Shown here in pieces: positions 1 to 8,290 of a stretch of DNA of 18,526 nt. Positions within the stretch are counted from its first letter, which is position 1; every line of letters starts with the position of its first letter. The stretch is from an uncultured Oscillospiraceae bacterium (GTDB lineage: Bacteria > Bacillota > Clostridia > Oscillospirales > Ruminococcaceae). The DNA is taken from contig CAKRVU010000006.1 of assembly GCA_934408835.1 (NCBI GenBank), positions 1 through 18,526 of the forward strand, in the 5' to 3' direction. The notes under the pieces are model-generated. The model was not told the origin of the DNA. It worked only from the letters and a program-made list of their open reading frames with translations, and made no database searches. The translations under genes and the position numbers were made by a program.

Positions 1-3000
1 ATTTTTTTGTATCTGACGTATCTGTTTTATTTTCCCATTCGATACCAGCCGAACCGCCGTCTAGACGCACACCGTCTTTCGGAGTGTTCTGTGCCTGATA
101 GGTGTTATTAATCTCCTCCGAAGCAAACGTGGTATCGGTTGCTTTCACACGGGTGGTAACGGTGTAGATAGCGTCATCTGTCATGCTGTCGTCAATCAAA
201 ACGGGGCTATCCTGCCAAACATCAAATGTTGCTGCGAGGTTTGTATTAGTAGTTTCCTTATGGAACTTGTACTCCTGACCATCTGCCCCATTTGTCACCT
301 GTACCATCTTTGCGGTTTGTGTAATCTCCGGTTTTGCTGCCGGTGCTGCCGGACGGTCTGCTATTTTGTTTTCTGTGCCAGCGCTAGCCGGTCTGTCAGT
401 TGTTGCGGCAAAGCGGACATAGACAGTGCTACCGGGAGTAATCTTATCGCCACTGTTCAATATAGTCCCTTCGGCAAAGCTTGCGTCTGTAGCAGCCTCA
501 TAGCCAGCTCCAAGCGTAATGGTTTCTTTTACATAGTCAATGGTAAAGCCTTCGTCTGTTGCCGGAGGCGTAACATCTTCCGTGGTAATTTTTACTCCTT
601 GGCTTGCAGAGCTGTATCCGTTTTCTGTGTAGTTGGCAACCTTTGATGTATCGGTGATATGGTTCCGAATATAGAACGTATAGTCGGTGCCGCGCTCAAG
701 ACCTGTAAAGATGTTGGTATCCTGCCAAGCAATTTCGCCTGTTCCATTCTGGATACCGTACTCCACACTATACGCAGCGCCTTGCTCCGTTGTGCCACCT
801 TCTACTGTTTTCAGGGTAACAGAATCGACAGTCTTAGAATCCAATTCAGGCGCTGCAGTTGGTACCGGAACATCTGCCTGTGAAATGTTAATAGTTGCAC
901 TGCCTTTGGCTTCGTTGTAATTTCCGTTCGGGTCAGTGACTTTGTAAGATACCGTACGGTTGCATACATCCGTATATGCAGGATTTTCGTCTACCCATGT
1001 AATGGTAGCAGGATCCTCAACAGTGCTATAATCACCTTCATAATACTGAACGGTTGCGCCTTCAGGTTGCCCGGTAACGGTAATGCTGTGCGGCTGCCCG
1101 TCATACTTTCCGTCAAAGCCATCTGCAGAAACGCCGCTCATGTCAATTGGAGTAATGGTAAGGGTCGCTGGGTCACTTGTTACCTCGATATAGTTTGCTT
1201 GCTCCCGGGTGGAAGCCTTGACATAGTAAGTGCCGACGTTAGTTGGCGCTCCTTCCAGCAAGTTTTGACACTCTGCGTCCGAATAATAGTTATAGGTGAT
1301 TTCGTCTGTATAGGTTTCACCGTTTATAAGCGTTACTTCAGCCCTATCCCTATCCATTTCGATTGGACTTCCGGTATACTCCGCTGTCTTATCGTTTAGT
1401 GTGATGGTTGGTTCAGCTTTGTTGACTGTAATATTTAATGTATCGGTAACACCGGAGCCATCGGTTGCGGTAGCTGTAACAGTTGCTTCTCCTGCGCCGA
1501 CAATGGTTGCGGTGCCGCTGTTTTCATCTTCAAATTTTAAGACATTGGGGTTGCTGCTCGACCAGGTGACAGCCTGTTTGGCATCGGCGGGAGTTACGGT
1601 AGCGGTATAGGTGGGCGAAGAAGCTCCATAAGTAAAGTTTTTTTCTCCCGAAATTGTAATATTCGACACAGGACTCTGGGAGACGATAGCAACGGTGTTT
1701 TTATCGGTAGATGAAAGTGTGGGAGTATAGCTGTAGGTATAGTAACCATCCTGTTCCGTTAGTCTAATGGGGCTAGTTGTATCAGTAGAAAGATAATAGG
1801 TTCTGCCTTGATCATACTGATCTGCCGGGATTTGGATGGTGAGTGGGATATCTCCTGCTAATGCGGTTGCTTCAGTCACACCGTTTGCAATACTTTTGAG
1901 AGTTACGTCATAAGCGGCTTCTGTTTTATAATGATCAATACCGAATCCACTGTCAACAGAAGTGTCTAGATAATAGGTGGCATTCGCATCCGTTGCTAAA
2001 GCGGAAGCATCGTAAGAGAGACCTGTTGCATCGGTAGTGCCTGGGATTTCGGCAACCTTTTTGACATTAGAAAGACCTCGCAGGTCGCCACTGTCGGCAG
2101 CGATACCAGCACAGTAGTCTCCAAGCACATCTACACTGTCCGCATGGATGGTAACATAACTTCCGATATCTTGAAAAGCAATCTGCGCAATAGATTTGGT
2201 AGTCGTATAAACAACAGGCTCCAGCTTTTCGCAGCCATCAAATGCAGCCGTGCCAATGGAAGTACAGTTTTTCAAATCGACTTTTCCAAGATTTTTGTTA
2301 TTCTGAAACGCATTGGTGCCGATGGTATAGCCTTCGCTCGGGAAAATGACAGAAGAAAAAGAGCTTTTGGAAAACGCAGAGTTTCCAATATCGGTTATTT
2401 CGCTCAGATCGCATACTCCTGGTGTATCGCTATTAAAGGACTGAAGATTGGTACAACCAAGAAAACAGGCTTCCAGAATATTCTTCACACTGTTCGGCCA
2501 TTTGACCGAAGTAATTCCAGTGTACCGAAAAGCAAACGAACCAACCGATTTGCAGTTTGACAAGTCAATAGTGCCGGAAATAGCTGTGCAATTATCAAAC
2601 GCAAAATTCCCAATGGTGGTAATTCCTGTTAAATCAAATTGTCCCGGTGTGTCGCTGTTAAAAGTGCTAAGATTTGTACAACCGGAAAAACAATAGCTGG
2701 GAATAGCGGTACCAGTTGACCATTTCACCGAGGTAACAGCCTCATTTTTAGAAAATGCAGAAGATCCAACGGAGGCGATTTTGTCTAAATTAAATTGTCC
2801 CGGTGTGTCGCTGTTAAAAGTGCTAAGATTTGTACAACCGGAAAAACAATAGCTGGGAATAGCGGTACCAGTTGACCATTTCACCGAGGTAACAGCCTCA
2901 TTTCCCTGAAATGCATAATTTCCAATGGAGGTGATTTCGGTCAAATTAAACCGCCCTGGTGTGGTGCTATTAAAAGTGCTAAGACTTGTACACCCTTTAA

Positions 3001-3925
3001 AACAATACGCAGGAACAGTGGTGCCGACTGGCAATTTCACCGAGGTAATATTTTTACAATCTTCAAAAATACCCTTAGTCATCAGACCTTCCTTAGGATT
3101 CAAATAGGTGCAACGAGACAAATCAATTAAACCAGTTAGCCCGGAGTTATAAAAAGCGCTGTATCCAATAGAAGTTACTTTGGTCATGTCAATGGAGGTC
3201 AAATTGGAACAATTATAGAAAGCATGTTCTCCAATAGAAGTGACGCCAGACGCATTAATAACCGATTTAAGATTGGTGCAACCCGAAAAACACTGATCAG
3301 GAATAGAGGGTTTGTTTGACAGCGTCACTGAATTAATACTGGAACAGCCATAAAAGGCTTTTTTTCCAATGGTTGTGCATTTGGTCAAATTTAAAGAGCC
3401 TTTCAGATTGGTGCACCCCATAAAACTTTGTTCTCCAACGGAAGTGACGCCTGATAAATCGACCGATTCAAGATTGGTGCAATCATAAAAAATACCTAAA
3501 CCTAAGGAAAGAGAGGTACAATTGGATGTATCGAGGGAAGTGATCTGTTGGGCGTTGTTCATAGTGAAGAAGCCGCGTTCGAGTGATACGACTGTTTTGC
3601 CACCAATGGTTGGTGGGATGACAACCTTGTCGGTAAAGTTTGCGTCATCTGTCTTAAAGCCAATGATGGCAACGCCACCTTCAACATCCTTTACCTCAAA
3701 CATACTTTCCGGAGATGGGGTTGCTTGTACTGCAGGTGCTGAAGCAGCAGTCTGCGCCCCGCCTTCTGCTTCATCTGCATTGGTTACTGGAACGGCATTG
3801 TTCGTGGAAGAGTTACCCGAAGTGAGGGTACTCGAAAGATTACCCATCATGGCAGCTGCCGGCAACGCTGTTGCAGCAATGGAAACGGCAATCATCGCCG
3901 TGAGAGCCTTTTTAGATAGTTTCAT
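1..3925 (-). CDS. BspA-like leucine-rich-repeat surface protein with Ig-like domains (C-terminus outside window)
   Basis: Secreted or wall-associated adhesin-type protein; ligand unknown. The start is ATG at 3925, preceded by GAGGAGG about 8 nt upstream, and the frame reads open for 1308 codons to the window edge, so the C-terminus and any sorting signal are missing. Residues 1-25 form a signal peptide (basic KLSKK start, hydrophobic core, Ala-rich cleavage site LPAAA). A low-complexity Ser/Thr/Ala linker follows to about residue 75. Residues 75 to about 615 are a long run of LRR_5/BspA-type repeats of about 23 residues, with units like SIGEHAFYNCSNLTSI. Residues about 750-835 form a Big_2-like bacterial Ig domain (VTWSSSNPNVLKF). 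Two MBG-like beta domains (YTGSPIEM; KYDGQPHSITVTG) lie at about 836-1010, a fibronectin-III-like segment at 1018-1112, and a FTIDYVKETITL-type surface module after 1113. Family and secretion are well supported. The role in host or mucus binding is inference. Confidence 0.9.
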   Translation of the reverse strand, partial: MKLSKKALTAMIAVSIAATALPAAAMMGNLSSTLTSGNSSTNNAVPVTNADEAEGGAQTAASAPAVQATPSPESMFEVKDVEGGVAIIGFKTDDANFTDKVVIPPTIGGKTVVSLERGFFTMNNAQQITSLDTSNCTSLSLGLGIFYDCTNLESVDLSGVTSVGEQSFMGCTNLKGSLNLTKCTTIGKKAFYGCSSINSVTLSNKPSIPDQCFSGCTNLKSVINASGVTSIGEHAFYNCSNLTSIDMTKVTSIGYSAFYNSGLTGLIDLSRCTYLNPKEGLMTKGIFEDCKNITSVKLPVGTTVPAYCFKGCTSLSTFNSTTPGRFNLTEITSIGNYAFQGNEAVTSVKWSTGTAIPSYCFSGCTNLSTFNSDTPGQFNLDKIASVGSSAFSKNEAVTSVKWSTGTAIPSYCFSGCTNLSTFNSDTPGQFDLTGITTIGNFAFDNCTAISGTIDLSNCKSVGSFAFRYTGITSVKWPNSVKNILEACFLGCTNLQSFNSDTPGVCDLSEITDIGNSAFSKSSFSSVIFPSEGYTIGTNAFQNNKNLGKVDLKNCTSIGTAAFDGCEKLEPVVYTTTKSIAQIAFQDIGSYVTIHADSVDVLGDYCAGIAADSGDLRGLSNVKKVAEIPGTTDATGLSYDASALATDANATYYLDTSVDSGFGIDHYKTEAAYDVTLKSIANGVTEATALAGDIPLTIQIPADQYDQGRTYYLSTDTTSPIRLTEQDGYYTYSYTPTLSSTDKNTVAIVSQSPVSNITISGEKNFTYGASSPTYTATVTPADAKQAVTWSSSNPNVLKFEDENSGTATIVGAGEATVTATATDGSGVTDTLNITVNKAEPTITLNDKTAEYTGSPIEMDRDRAEVTLINGETYTDEITYNYYSDAECQNLLEGAPTNVGTYYVKASTREQANYIEVTSDPATLTITPIDMSGVSADGFDGKYDGQPHSITVTGQPEGATVQYYEGDYSTVEDPATITWVDENPAYTDVCNRTVSYKVTDPNGNYNEAKGSATINISQADVPVPTAAPELDSKTVDSVTLKTVEGGTTEQGAAYSVEYGIQNGTGEIAWQDTNIFTGLERGTDYTFYIRNHITDTSKVANYTENGYSSASQGVKITTEDVTPPATDEGFTIDYVKETITLGAGYEAATDASFAEGTILNSGDKITPGSTVYVRFAATTDRPASAGTENKIADRPAAPAAKPEITQTAKMVQVTNGADGQEYKFHKETTNTNLAATFDVWQDSPVLIDDSMTDDAIYTVTTRVKATDTTFASEEINNTYQAQNTPKDGVRLDGGSAGIEWENKTDTSDTKK
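2636..2903 (-). repeat. Exact 112-bp direct repeat within the LRR coding region
   Basis: Bases 2636-2747 recur identically at 2792-2903, an offset of 156 bp or exactly 52 codons. A more diverged third unit continues in register from about 2948 (gccctggtgt...cttgtacaccc...). A fourth diverged unit lies about 225 bp to the left, near 2413-2525. The period matches about two LRR units, so the reading frame is kept. Identity at third codon positions as well indicates a recent duplication or gene conversion. Confidence 0.92.
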
Positions 3926-4002
3926 AATCACATATCCTCCTCAAATAATTTTTTAATATTCAAACCGAGAACACCGAAACAGGTTCGGTACGGCGCAACT
4001 TC

Positions 4003-4031
4003 ATTATAGCATGGGAAATTTGATTTGTAAA
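4003..4031 (-). promoter_or_regulatory. Sigma-A promoter of the surface-protein gene
   Basis: On the minus strand, TTTACA (4031-4026), a 17-bp spacer and TATAAT (4008-4003), with an extended -10 TG (TGCTATAAT). The leader of about 70 nt contains a small hairpin, accgaa/ttcggt at 3973-3978 and 3984-3989 with a 5-nt loop. It lacks a T-tract, so it is not a terminator. Confidence 0.8.
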
Positions 4032-4089
4032 TACCCAAATCATACAAAATGAGAAAAATTTTCACAAATTTTAGGCGGCAAATCGGTTA

Positions 4090-5385
4090 TCAAACTTGAG
4101 AAGAAATCCTTTTTACAATTTCATTCACCTTTTGGTACAAATCCACCGGATCCACGCCGATAAAATACTCACCCTTTTCATACAAAATCTTGCCGTTTAC
4201 CACTGTATAGATAACGTTTTGACGGCTGCCGCTGTAGACAATGTTTTTGGCAATATGGTTGAGCGGCTGCATATTCGGCTGCATGAGATCCAGGACGGTA
4301 AAATCAGCCTTCTTTCCGACTTCCAAACAATCGCAGTCAGAAAGTCCCATTGCCTGCGCGCCGTTGACTGTTGCCATGCGCAGCACCTCAGTTGCGTCCA
4401 TAGCAGACGCATCGCGAGTGGAAAGTTTTTCATAAATACAGGCAAGGTACATTTCACGGAAGATATCGAGCGTGTTGTTGCTGGCCGGACCGTCGGTACC
4501 AATCGCGATGGGAATCCCCATATTCCGGTATACCGTAAGCGGAGCGACACCGCTGGCAAGCTTTCCGTTCGATGCGGGGTTGGTGACCACATACATTCCG
4601 CGCTTTTTAAAAATTTTCATATCCTCTTGGGAGAGGTGCACACAGTGATAGCCGCCGCCCCCCCAGTCAAAGAGACCGAGGGAATCGAGGAAAACGGTCG
4701 GAGTGGTGCCATGCCGTTTCAAACAGCCTTCCACCTCGGCAGCCGATTCCGAAATATGGGTAAAAACAGGGGCGCGGTATGCCTGAGACAGCGCCGCAAT
4801 TTCCTTTAAAAGAGACGGTGACGCGGTATATTCCGCATGAAATCCCAGTCGGTATTGTAGCATGTCATCGCCGGGGCGGTTGTATTGAGTAAAGAAGCGC
4901 TCGAGTTCCGCAGCCGATTCTTCTAATGTTCCGGTAAAATCGCTGACGCTGCCGCACAATACCAGGCGGAATCCCGCGTCTGCAAACGCCGCCGCAACCG
5001 CTTCGGTGTGCCGATACATATCGAACGCAGCGGAACAGCCGCCTTGCAGGTATTCCAAAATGGCGAGCTTGCTAAGATGGTAAGCGTCATCATCCGTGAG
5101 CTTAGCTTCCATCGGAAAGACTTGTTGATCAAGCCATTCGAGCAGCGGAAGATCGTCTGCAAAAGAGCGGAGAAATGTCATGGCGGAATGGGTGTGCGCG
5201 TTTTTAAAACTGGGGAGGATGAGATTCCCGTTCAGGTTGATTTCACGATCAAAATCCGGTATCTCCTCCTTGGGCGAACCCAGGTAGGAAATTCGATCGC
5301 CATCCGTCCAAAGTTCCCCGTCAAAAATGCAAGCTTCTTGTTGAAGCGATAATATTTTAGCGTTGTAAAACCGAAGTTTCATCAT
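4090..5385 (-). CDS. Amidohydrolase, MTA/SAH deaminase type (TrzA/ATZ/SsnA superfamily)
   Basis: Probably a cytosolic metal-dependent deaminase acting on 5'-methylthioadenosine, S-adenosylhomocysteine or a related purine. This is a known activity of the family, and the substrate cannot be fixed from sequence. The 431-residue length is normal. Visible metal and catalytic motifs: HTHSAM (His64, His66), THISES (His210, Glu213), HCVH (His247/His250) and GTDGPASNNTLD (Asp298). The adjacent segment ADDLPLLEWL is typical of MTA/SAH deaminases. Two adjacent ATGs (5385 and 5382) follow GAGAGGAG; the second has the better spacing (7 nt), so the true start may be one codon later. It lies 96 nt downstream of the GGGtGRT gene, beyond a terminator, so it is probably its own unit. 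No clear terminator was seen after its stop. Confidence 0.85.
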   Translation of the reverse strand: MMKLRFYNAKILSLQQEACIFDGELWTDGDRISYLGSPKEEIPDFDREINLNGNLILPSFKNAHTHSAMTFLRSFADDLPLLEWLDQQVFPMEAKLTDDDAYHLSKLAILEYLQGGCSAAFDMYRHTEAVAAAFADAGFRLVLCGSVSDFTGTLEESAAELERFFTQYNRPGDDMLQYRLGFHAEYTASPSLLKEIAALSQAYRAPVFTHISESAAEVEGCLKRHGTTPTVFLDSLGLFDWGGGGYHCVHLSQEDMKIFKKRGMYVVTNPASNGKLASGVAPLTVYRNMGIPIAIGTDGPASNNTLDIFREMYLACIYEKLSTRDASAMDATEVLRMATVNGAQAMGLSDCDCLEVGKKADFTVLDLMQPNMQPLNHIAKNIVYSGSRQNVIYTVVNGKILYEKGEYFIGVDPVDLYQKVNEIVKRISSQV

Positions 5386-5435
5386 ACGACTCCTCTCGTA
5401 TCAAGGGTTTTATTCTGCAAGCGCAGTTTCGCAAG

Positions 5436-5460
5436 AAAAAAGCCGCTTGAAAAAGCGACT
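5436..5460 (-). terminator. Intrinsic terminator after the NifU-like/GGGtGRT operon
   Basis: Read on the minus strand: AGTCGCTT, loop TTTC, AAGCGGCT (8-bp stem, one T-G pair; 5453-5460 with 5441-5448), followed by a run of T (5441-5436). It separates the operon from the amidohydrolase gene. Confidence 0.8.
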
Positions 5461-5480
5461 TTTTCGATACAGTCTATTCT

Positions 5481-6482
5481 TTATGCCTGGTTTGCTTCGA
5501 ACGCAGCAACAGCACACGCCACAGTTGCGCCAACCATCGGGTTGTTGCCCATTCCGATGAGACCCATCATTTCCACATGTGCGGGAACGGAGGAAGAACC
5601 TGCAAACTGAGCGTCTCCATGCATTCTGCCCATAGAATCGGTCAAACCGTAAGAGGCAGGACCAGCAGCCATGTTGTCCGGGTGCAGGGTACGTCCGGTG
5701 CCGCCGCCGGAAGCAACGGAGAAATATTTGACATTGTTTTCCATGCACCATTTTTTATAAGTACCTGCGACCAGGTGTTGGAACCGGGTGGGATTGGTAG
5801 AGTTTCCGGTGATGGAAACATCGACCCCTTCAAGCTTCATGATGGCAACGCCTTCGCGAACATCGTTGGCGCCATAGCATTTGACCTTGCTTCTCTCGCC
5901 GTCCGAGTATTTGATTTCTTGTACGACCGAAAGCTCATCTTTCATAAAGTCGAAATCGGTTTCCACATAAGTAAATCCGTTAATGCGGGAGATGATAAAG
6001 GCTGCGTCCTTTCCTAGTCCGTTGAGGATGACGCGCAACGGCTCCTTCCGCGCCTTGTTCGCCGTCTTGGCGATACCGATCGCGCCTTCCGCCGCGGCAA
6101 AAGACTCGTGTCCGGCCAAAAAGCAGAAGCACTTTGTTTCATCGCGCAAAAGCATTGCGCCGAGATTGCCGTGACCTAAGCCTACTTTGCGTTCTTCTGC
6201 AACCGAGCCGGGAATACAGAAAGCCTGTAGTCCGATTCCGATCGCCTCCGCTGCCTCCGCCGCTGTTTTCGCCCCCTTCTTCAGAGCGATTGCAGTGCCT
6301 AAGGTGTACGCCCATACAGCATTTTCAAATGCGATTGGCTGAATCCCTTTTACGATACTGTCGCAATCAATATTGTTTTGCAAACAAACATCCCGTGCCG
6401 CTTCCAAAGAGGCAAATCCGTATTGGGAGAGGAATGTCTCGATTTTGGGCATTCTTCTTTCCTGTCCTTCAAAATTAACCAT
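5481..6482 (-). CDS. GGGtGRT protein (uncharacterised conserved family)
   Basis: A 333-residue conserved protein of unknown biochemical function. It carries the name-giving motif GGGTGRT at residues 259-265, followed by LHPDNMAAGPASYG. Other strongly conserved-looking blocks are VGLGHGNLGAMLLR (100-113), FLAGHESFAAAEGA (121-134), ITGNSTNPTRFQH (224-236) and MGLIGMGNNPMVGAT (306-320). Cysteines occur at 33, 40, 89, 118, 120, 202, 246 and 323. No signal peptide or membrane segment is seen, so it is likely cytosolic. The start at 6482 is set by AAGGAGG 6 nt upstream; this Shine-Dalgarno overlaps the stop codon of the NifU-like gene (11-nt gap), so the two are a tight operon and probably coupled. 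The family name is from established knowledge. A role with the Fe-S scaffold is inference from the pairing. Confidence 0.9.
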   Translation of the reverse strand: MVNFEGQERRMPKIETFLSQYGFASLEAARDVCLQNNIDCDSIVKGIQPIAFENAVWAYTLGTAIALKKGAKTAAEAAEAIGIGLQAFCIPGSVAEERKVGLGHGNLGAMLLRDETKCFCFLAGHESFAAAEGAIGIAKTANKARKEPLRVILNGLGKDAAFIISRINGFTYVETDFDFMKDELSVVQEIKYSDGERSKVKCYGANDVREGVAIMKLEGVDVSITGNSTNPTRFQHLVAGTYKKWCMENNVKYFSVASGGGTGRTLHPDNMAAGPASYGLTDSMGRMHGDAQFAGSSSVPAHVEMMGLIGMGNNPMVGATVACAVAAFEANQA

Positions 6483-6493
6483 GAGAAACCTCC

Positions 6494-7183
6494 TTATTCG
6501 TTGCGCGGATCGATATAATGATCGGCATCATCGTAACGTCCATAGGTCGCAATATTCTTTTCATACGCTTCAGCCGGAGCAACGCCGGCGCGAATATCTT
6601 CGAGCATCTTTCCAACGCGGACAAACTGATAACCAACAGGCTGCCCCTCTTTAACGGCAACCTTTAAGATGTAACCTTCCGCCATTTCCAGGTAGCGAAC
6701 GCCTTTGAGGTTGGTGCTGAAAATGGTTCCAACCTGAGAGCGAAGCCCTTTGCCCAAGTCCTCTAAACTAGCGCCAACGGGGAGACCGCCTTCTGAAAAA
6801 GCGGTCTGGGTGCGCCCATAAACCAGCTGCTTGAAGATTTCACGCATCGCAACGTTGATGGCATCGCAAACTAAGTCGGTATTGAGCGCCTCTAGAATGG
6901 TCTTTCCGGGAAGAATTTCTCCGGCCATCGCCGCCGAGTGGGTCATTCCTGAACAGCCCAGCGTTTCAACCAACGCCTCTTCAATGATTCCGTTTTTTAC
7001 ATTTAATGTGAGCTTGCAGGCTCCTTGCTGCGGCGCGCACCAGCCAATCCCGTGAGATAAGCCGGAAATATCTGTAATCTGGTAAGCTTTCACCCATTTA
7101 CCCTCTTCCGGGATGGGAGCCGGACCGTGCTTCGGACCTTTTGTGAGAACACACATATTCTCTACTTCATGCGAGTAATTCAT
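6494..7183 (-). CDS. NifU/IscU-like iron-sulfur cluster assembly scaffold protein
   Basis: A 229-residue protein with a NifU N-terminal-like (IscU fold) core. Residues about 41-130 carry GIGWCAPQQGACKLTLNV, then VETLGCSGMTHSAAMAGEIL and a helical segment; cysteines at 49, 56, 77 and 106 are candidates for cluster or metal ligation. The family proposes assembly or delivery of an Fe-S cluster in the cytosol. It is longer than IscU/SufU and belongs to the clostridial subfamily that travels with GGGtGRT proteins, whose partner and target are unknown. I chose ATG at 7183 (MNYSHEV) because AAAGGAG lies 7 nt upstream; an in-frame upstream ATG at 7231 lacks such a site and sits at the predicted transcription start. 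No iscS/sufS or suf genes are in the window. Confidence 0.85.
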   Translation of the reverse strand: MNYSHEVENMCVLTKGPKHGPAPIPEEGKWVKAYQITDISGLSHGIGWCAPQQGACKLTLNVKNGIIEEALVETLGCSGMTHSAAMAGEILPGKTILEALNTDLVCDAINVAMREIFKQLVYGRTQTAFSEGGLPVGASLEDLGKGLRSQVGTIFSTNLKGVRYLEMAEGYILKVAVKEGQPVGYQFVRVGKMLEDIRAGVAPAEAYEKNIATYGRYDDADHYIDPRNE

Positions 7184-7214
7184 AAAAAACTCCTTTCGAC
7201 ATATTGCAATCCTC

Positions 7215-7230
7215 TGAGAATGATATCTCA
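7215..7230. promoter_or_regulatory. Inverted repeat over the likely transcription start (possible operator)
   Basis: TGAGA-6-TCTCA lies 10 bp downstream of the -10 box, that is, over or just after +1 of the Fe-S scaffold operon. Its position suits a repressor site, but arms of 5 bp can arise by chance and the regulator is not identifiable from sequence. Confidence 0.3.
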
Positions 7231-7239
7231 AACAAATTT

Positions 7240-7268
7240 ATTATACTGTAAATCGTCAAAATACGCAA
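7240..7268 (-). promoter_or_regulatory. Sigma-A promoter of the NifU-like/GGGtGRT operon
   Basis: Minus strand TTGCGT (7268-7263), a 17-bp spacer and a perfect TATAAT (7245-7240). The leader to the ATG at 7183 is about 50 nt and begins with an inverted repeat at 7215-7230. Confidence 0.75.
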
Positions 7269-7446
7269 GGGTTTTTCAAAAAAATGTATTGATTGGACTG
7301 TAGGGTTTCAAGCGGAGTGCACGGCGGCGTAAGCGATAAAAAGCAGCAGCGTTAAAATCAATCCTTTTTCTGTTGTATGGTTTTGTGCAACAAAAGGGCA
7401 AAAAGGCGCTGTATATGGAGAGACTTTTCTCCCGCTATAATTTAGA

Positions 7447-8268
7447 ATGCTACAGGAAATCGAGCCGTCAAAAATCATCTGCTACAGCGAGCCGTTTGAC
7501 GAGATGAAAGGAGATAGTATCTACATTGATTACGAGTTAAGTTCATGGAAATATCTCAATAAAAGCGATAATGTCACGGAAAACTATGCAAAACACACAA
7601 ACCACGCCTTGACATTTCGTCCTGAAGGCTATATAATAAAAACGACCGGTTTTGTCTGTAAGGGCGGCGGAAGCGCCTTTGGCGGAGCTTGGAGACCTAA
7701 GGACAAAAACTCCGAACGATTTTTGGGCGAGCCAAATTCGCAAAGGATGAATATTGTAAAAACAACAAAAGGACAATATCGTGCATTAGATCAATACGAC
7801 AAACATGGTCACGCTGTCCGTGAAAGACATATAACAGATCATGGTAAGCCGGGTAAGCACTCGGATCCGCATGATCATATCGTTAGCTGGGATGATAATC
7901 ATACAGATTTAAGCGGTCCTATTCATTATTTTGACGGCAATGTTCCTGAATTGAAAAGATATCATATGGAGGTTGAAATGATGGAAAACACAAATGATTA
8001 TAACAATGACTACAATCCAGAAGAACATAAATTTGAAACGCTTGGAGAATTTAAATTTTATTTATCCTGCGGAGCCAATGTTGGTTTTGAGTGGCACGGC
8101 GTAGAGTACGGCATCGAAGGGCACAACAACAGTTTTGATATCTGGATTTATTACAATGGAGATGTCGCGACTGGTCTTACATTGGAGCAAACATTGGATT
8201 ATAAACTGGACGGCGTTAAAATCAAAGACCTGATTTTAAAAGCTACGATTACCGAAAGAATCTTATAA
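7447..8268 (+). pseudogene. Truncated DUF4417-like / His-rich C-terminal fragment, in frame with a small protein
   Basis: The open frame starts abruptly: a stop lies at 7438-7440, and ATG 7447 has no Shine-Dalgarno. Residues 1-40 (KIICYSEPFDEMKGD, YIDYELSSW) resemble, from memory, the C-terminal end of DUF4417 proteins, so the N-terminal bulk seems lost. A Gly-rich joint GGGSAFGGAWRPK (73-85) and FLGEPNS follow. Next is a His-rich module at about 108-165 with ERHITDHGKPGKHSDPHDH; eight histidines lie between 120 and 152, which suggests metal binding. From residue 178 the frame continues into the small protein at 7978-8268, which has its own ribosome binding site, so the whole may be a remnant whose own stop was lost rather than a real fusion. 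Its lower-GC, A/T-rich codons differ from its neighbours. Family assignment is tentative. Confidence 0.5.
7978..8268 (+). CDS. Small acidic protein, copy A of a tandem paralogous pair (immunity-like?)
   Basis: A 96-97-residue protein starting at ATG 7978 (or the next codon, 7981). GGAGG lies 5 or 8 nt upstream, which argues for independent translation even though the frame is also open from 7447. The core reads FETLGEFKFYLSCGANVGFEWHG, then GIEGHNNSFDIWI, and ends KIKDLILKATITER. An alternating beta/alpha pattern is likely; there is no signal peptide, membrane segment or cysteine cluster. Over 87 aligned residues it is identical to the next gene at 68 positions (78%). I do not recognise a characterised family. 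Small size, acidic character, tandem duplication and position after a His-rich C-terminal module are features of immunity proteins, but that is inference. Confidence 0.65.
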   Translation: MMENTNDYNNDYNPEEHKFETLGEFKFYLSCGANVGFEWHGVEYGIEGHNNSFDIWIYYNGDVATGLTLEQTLDYKLDGVKIKDLILKATITERIL

Positions 8269-8290
8269 GCAGTATGACTCGGAGGTTCCC

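Noticed and set aside
2636..2903. CRISPR array or mobile element from the repeated blocks
   Set aside because: The repeats are in-frame LRR codons at a 52-codon period inside one open frame; there are no spacers and no terminal inverted repeats.
3522..3956. Plus-strand open frame of 144 codons opposite the adhesin N-terminus
   Set aside because: It is the complement of the signal-peptide and linker region of the minus-strand gene, has no ribosome binding site, and the minus frame has clear domain sense.
4096..4809. Plus-strand open frame of 237 codons
   Set aside because: It lies wholly opposite the amidohydrolase gene, whose catalytic motifs are intact; the plus frame shows no family motif.
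7436..7441. TATAAT just before the 7447 frame as a promoter
   Set aside because: There is no -35 box at the right distance (atatgg), and it would start transcription at or after the ATG.
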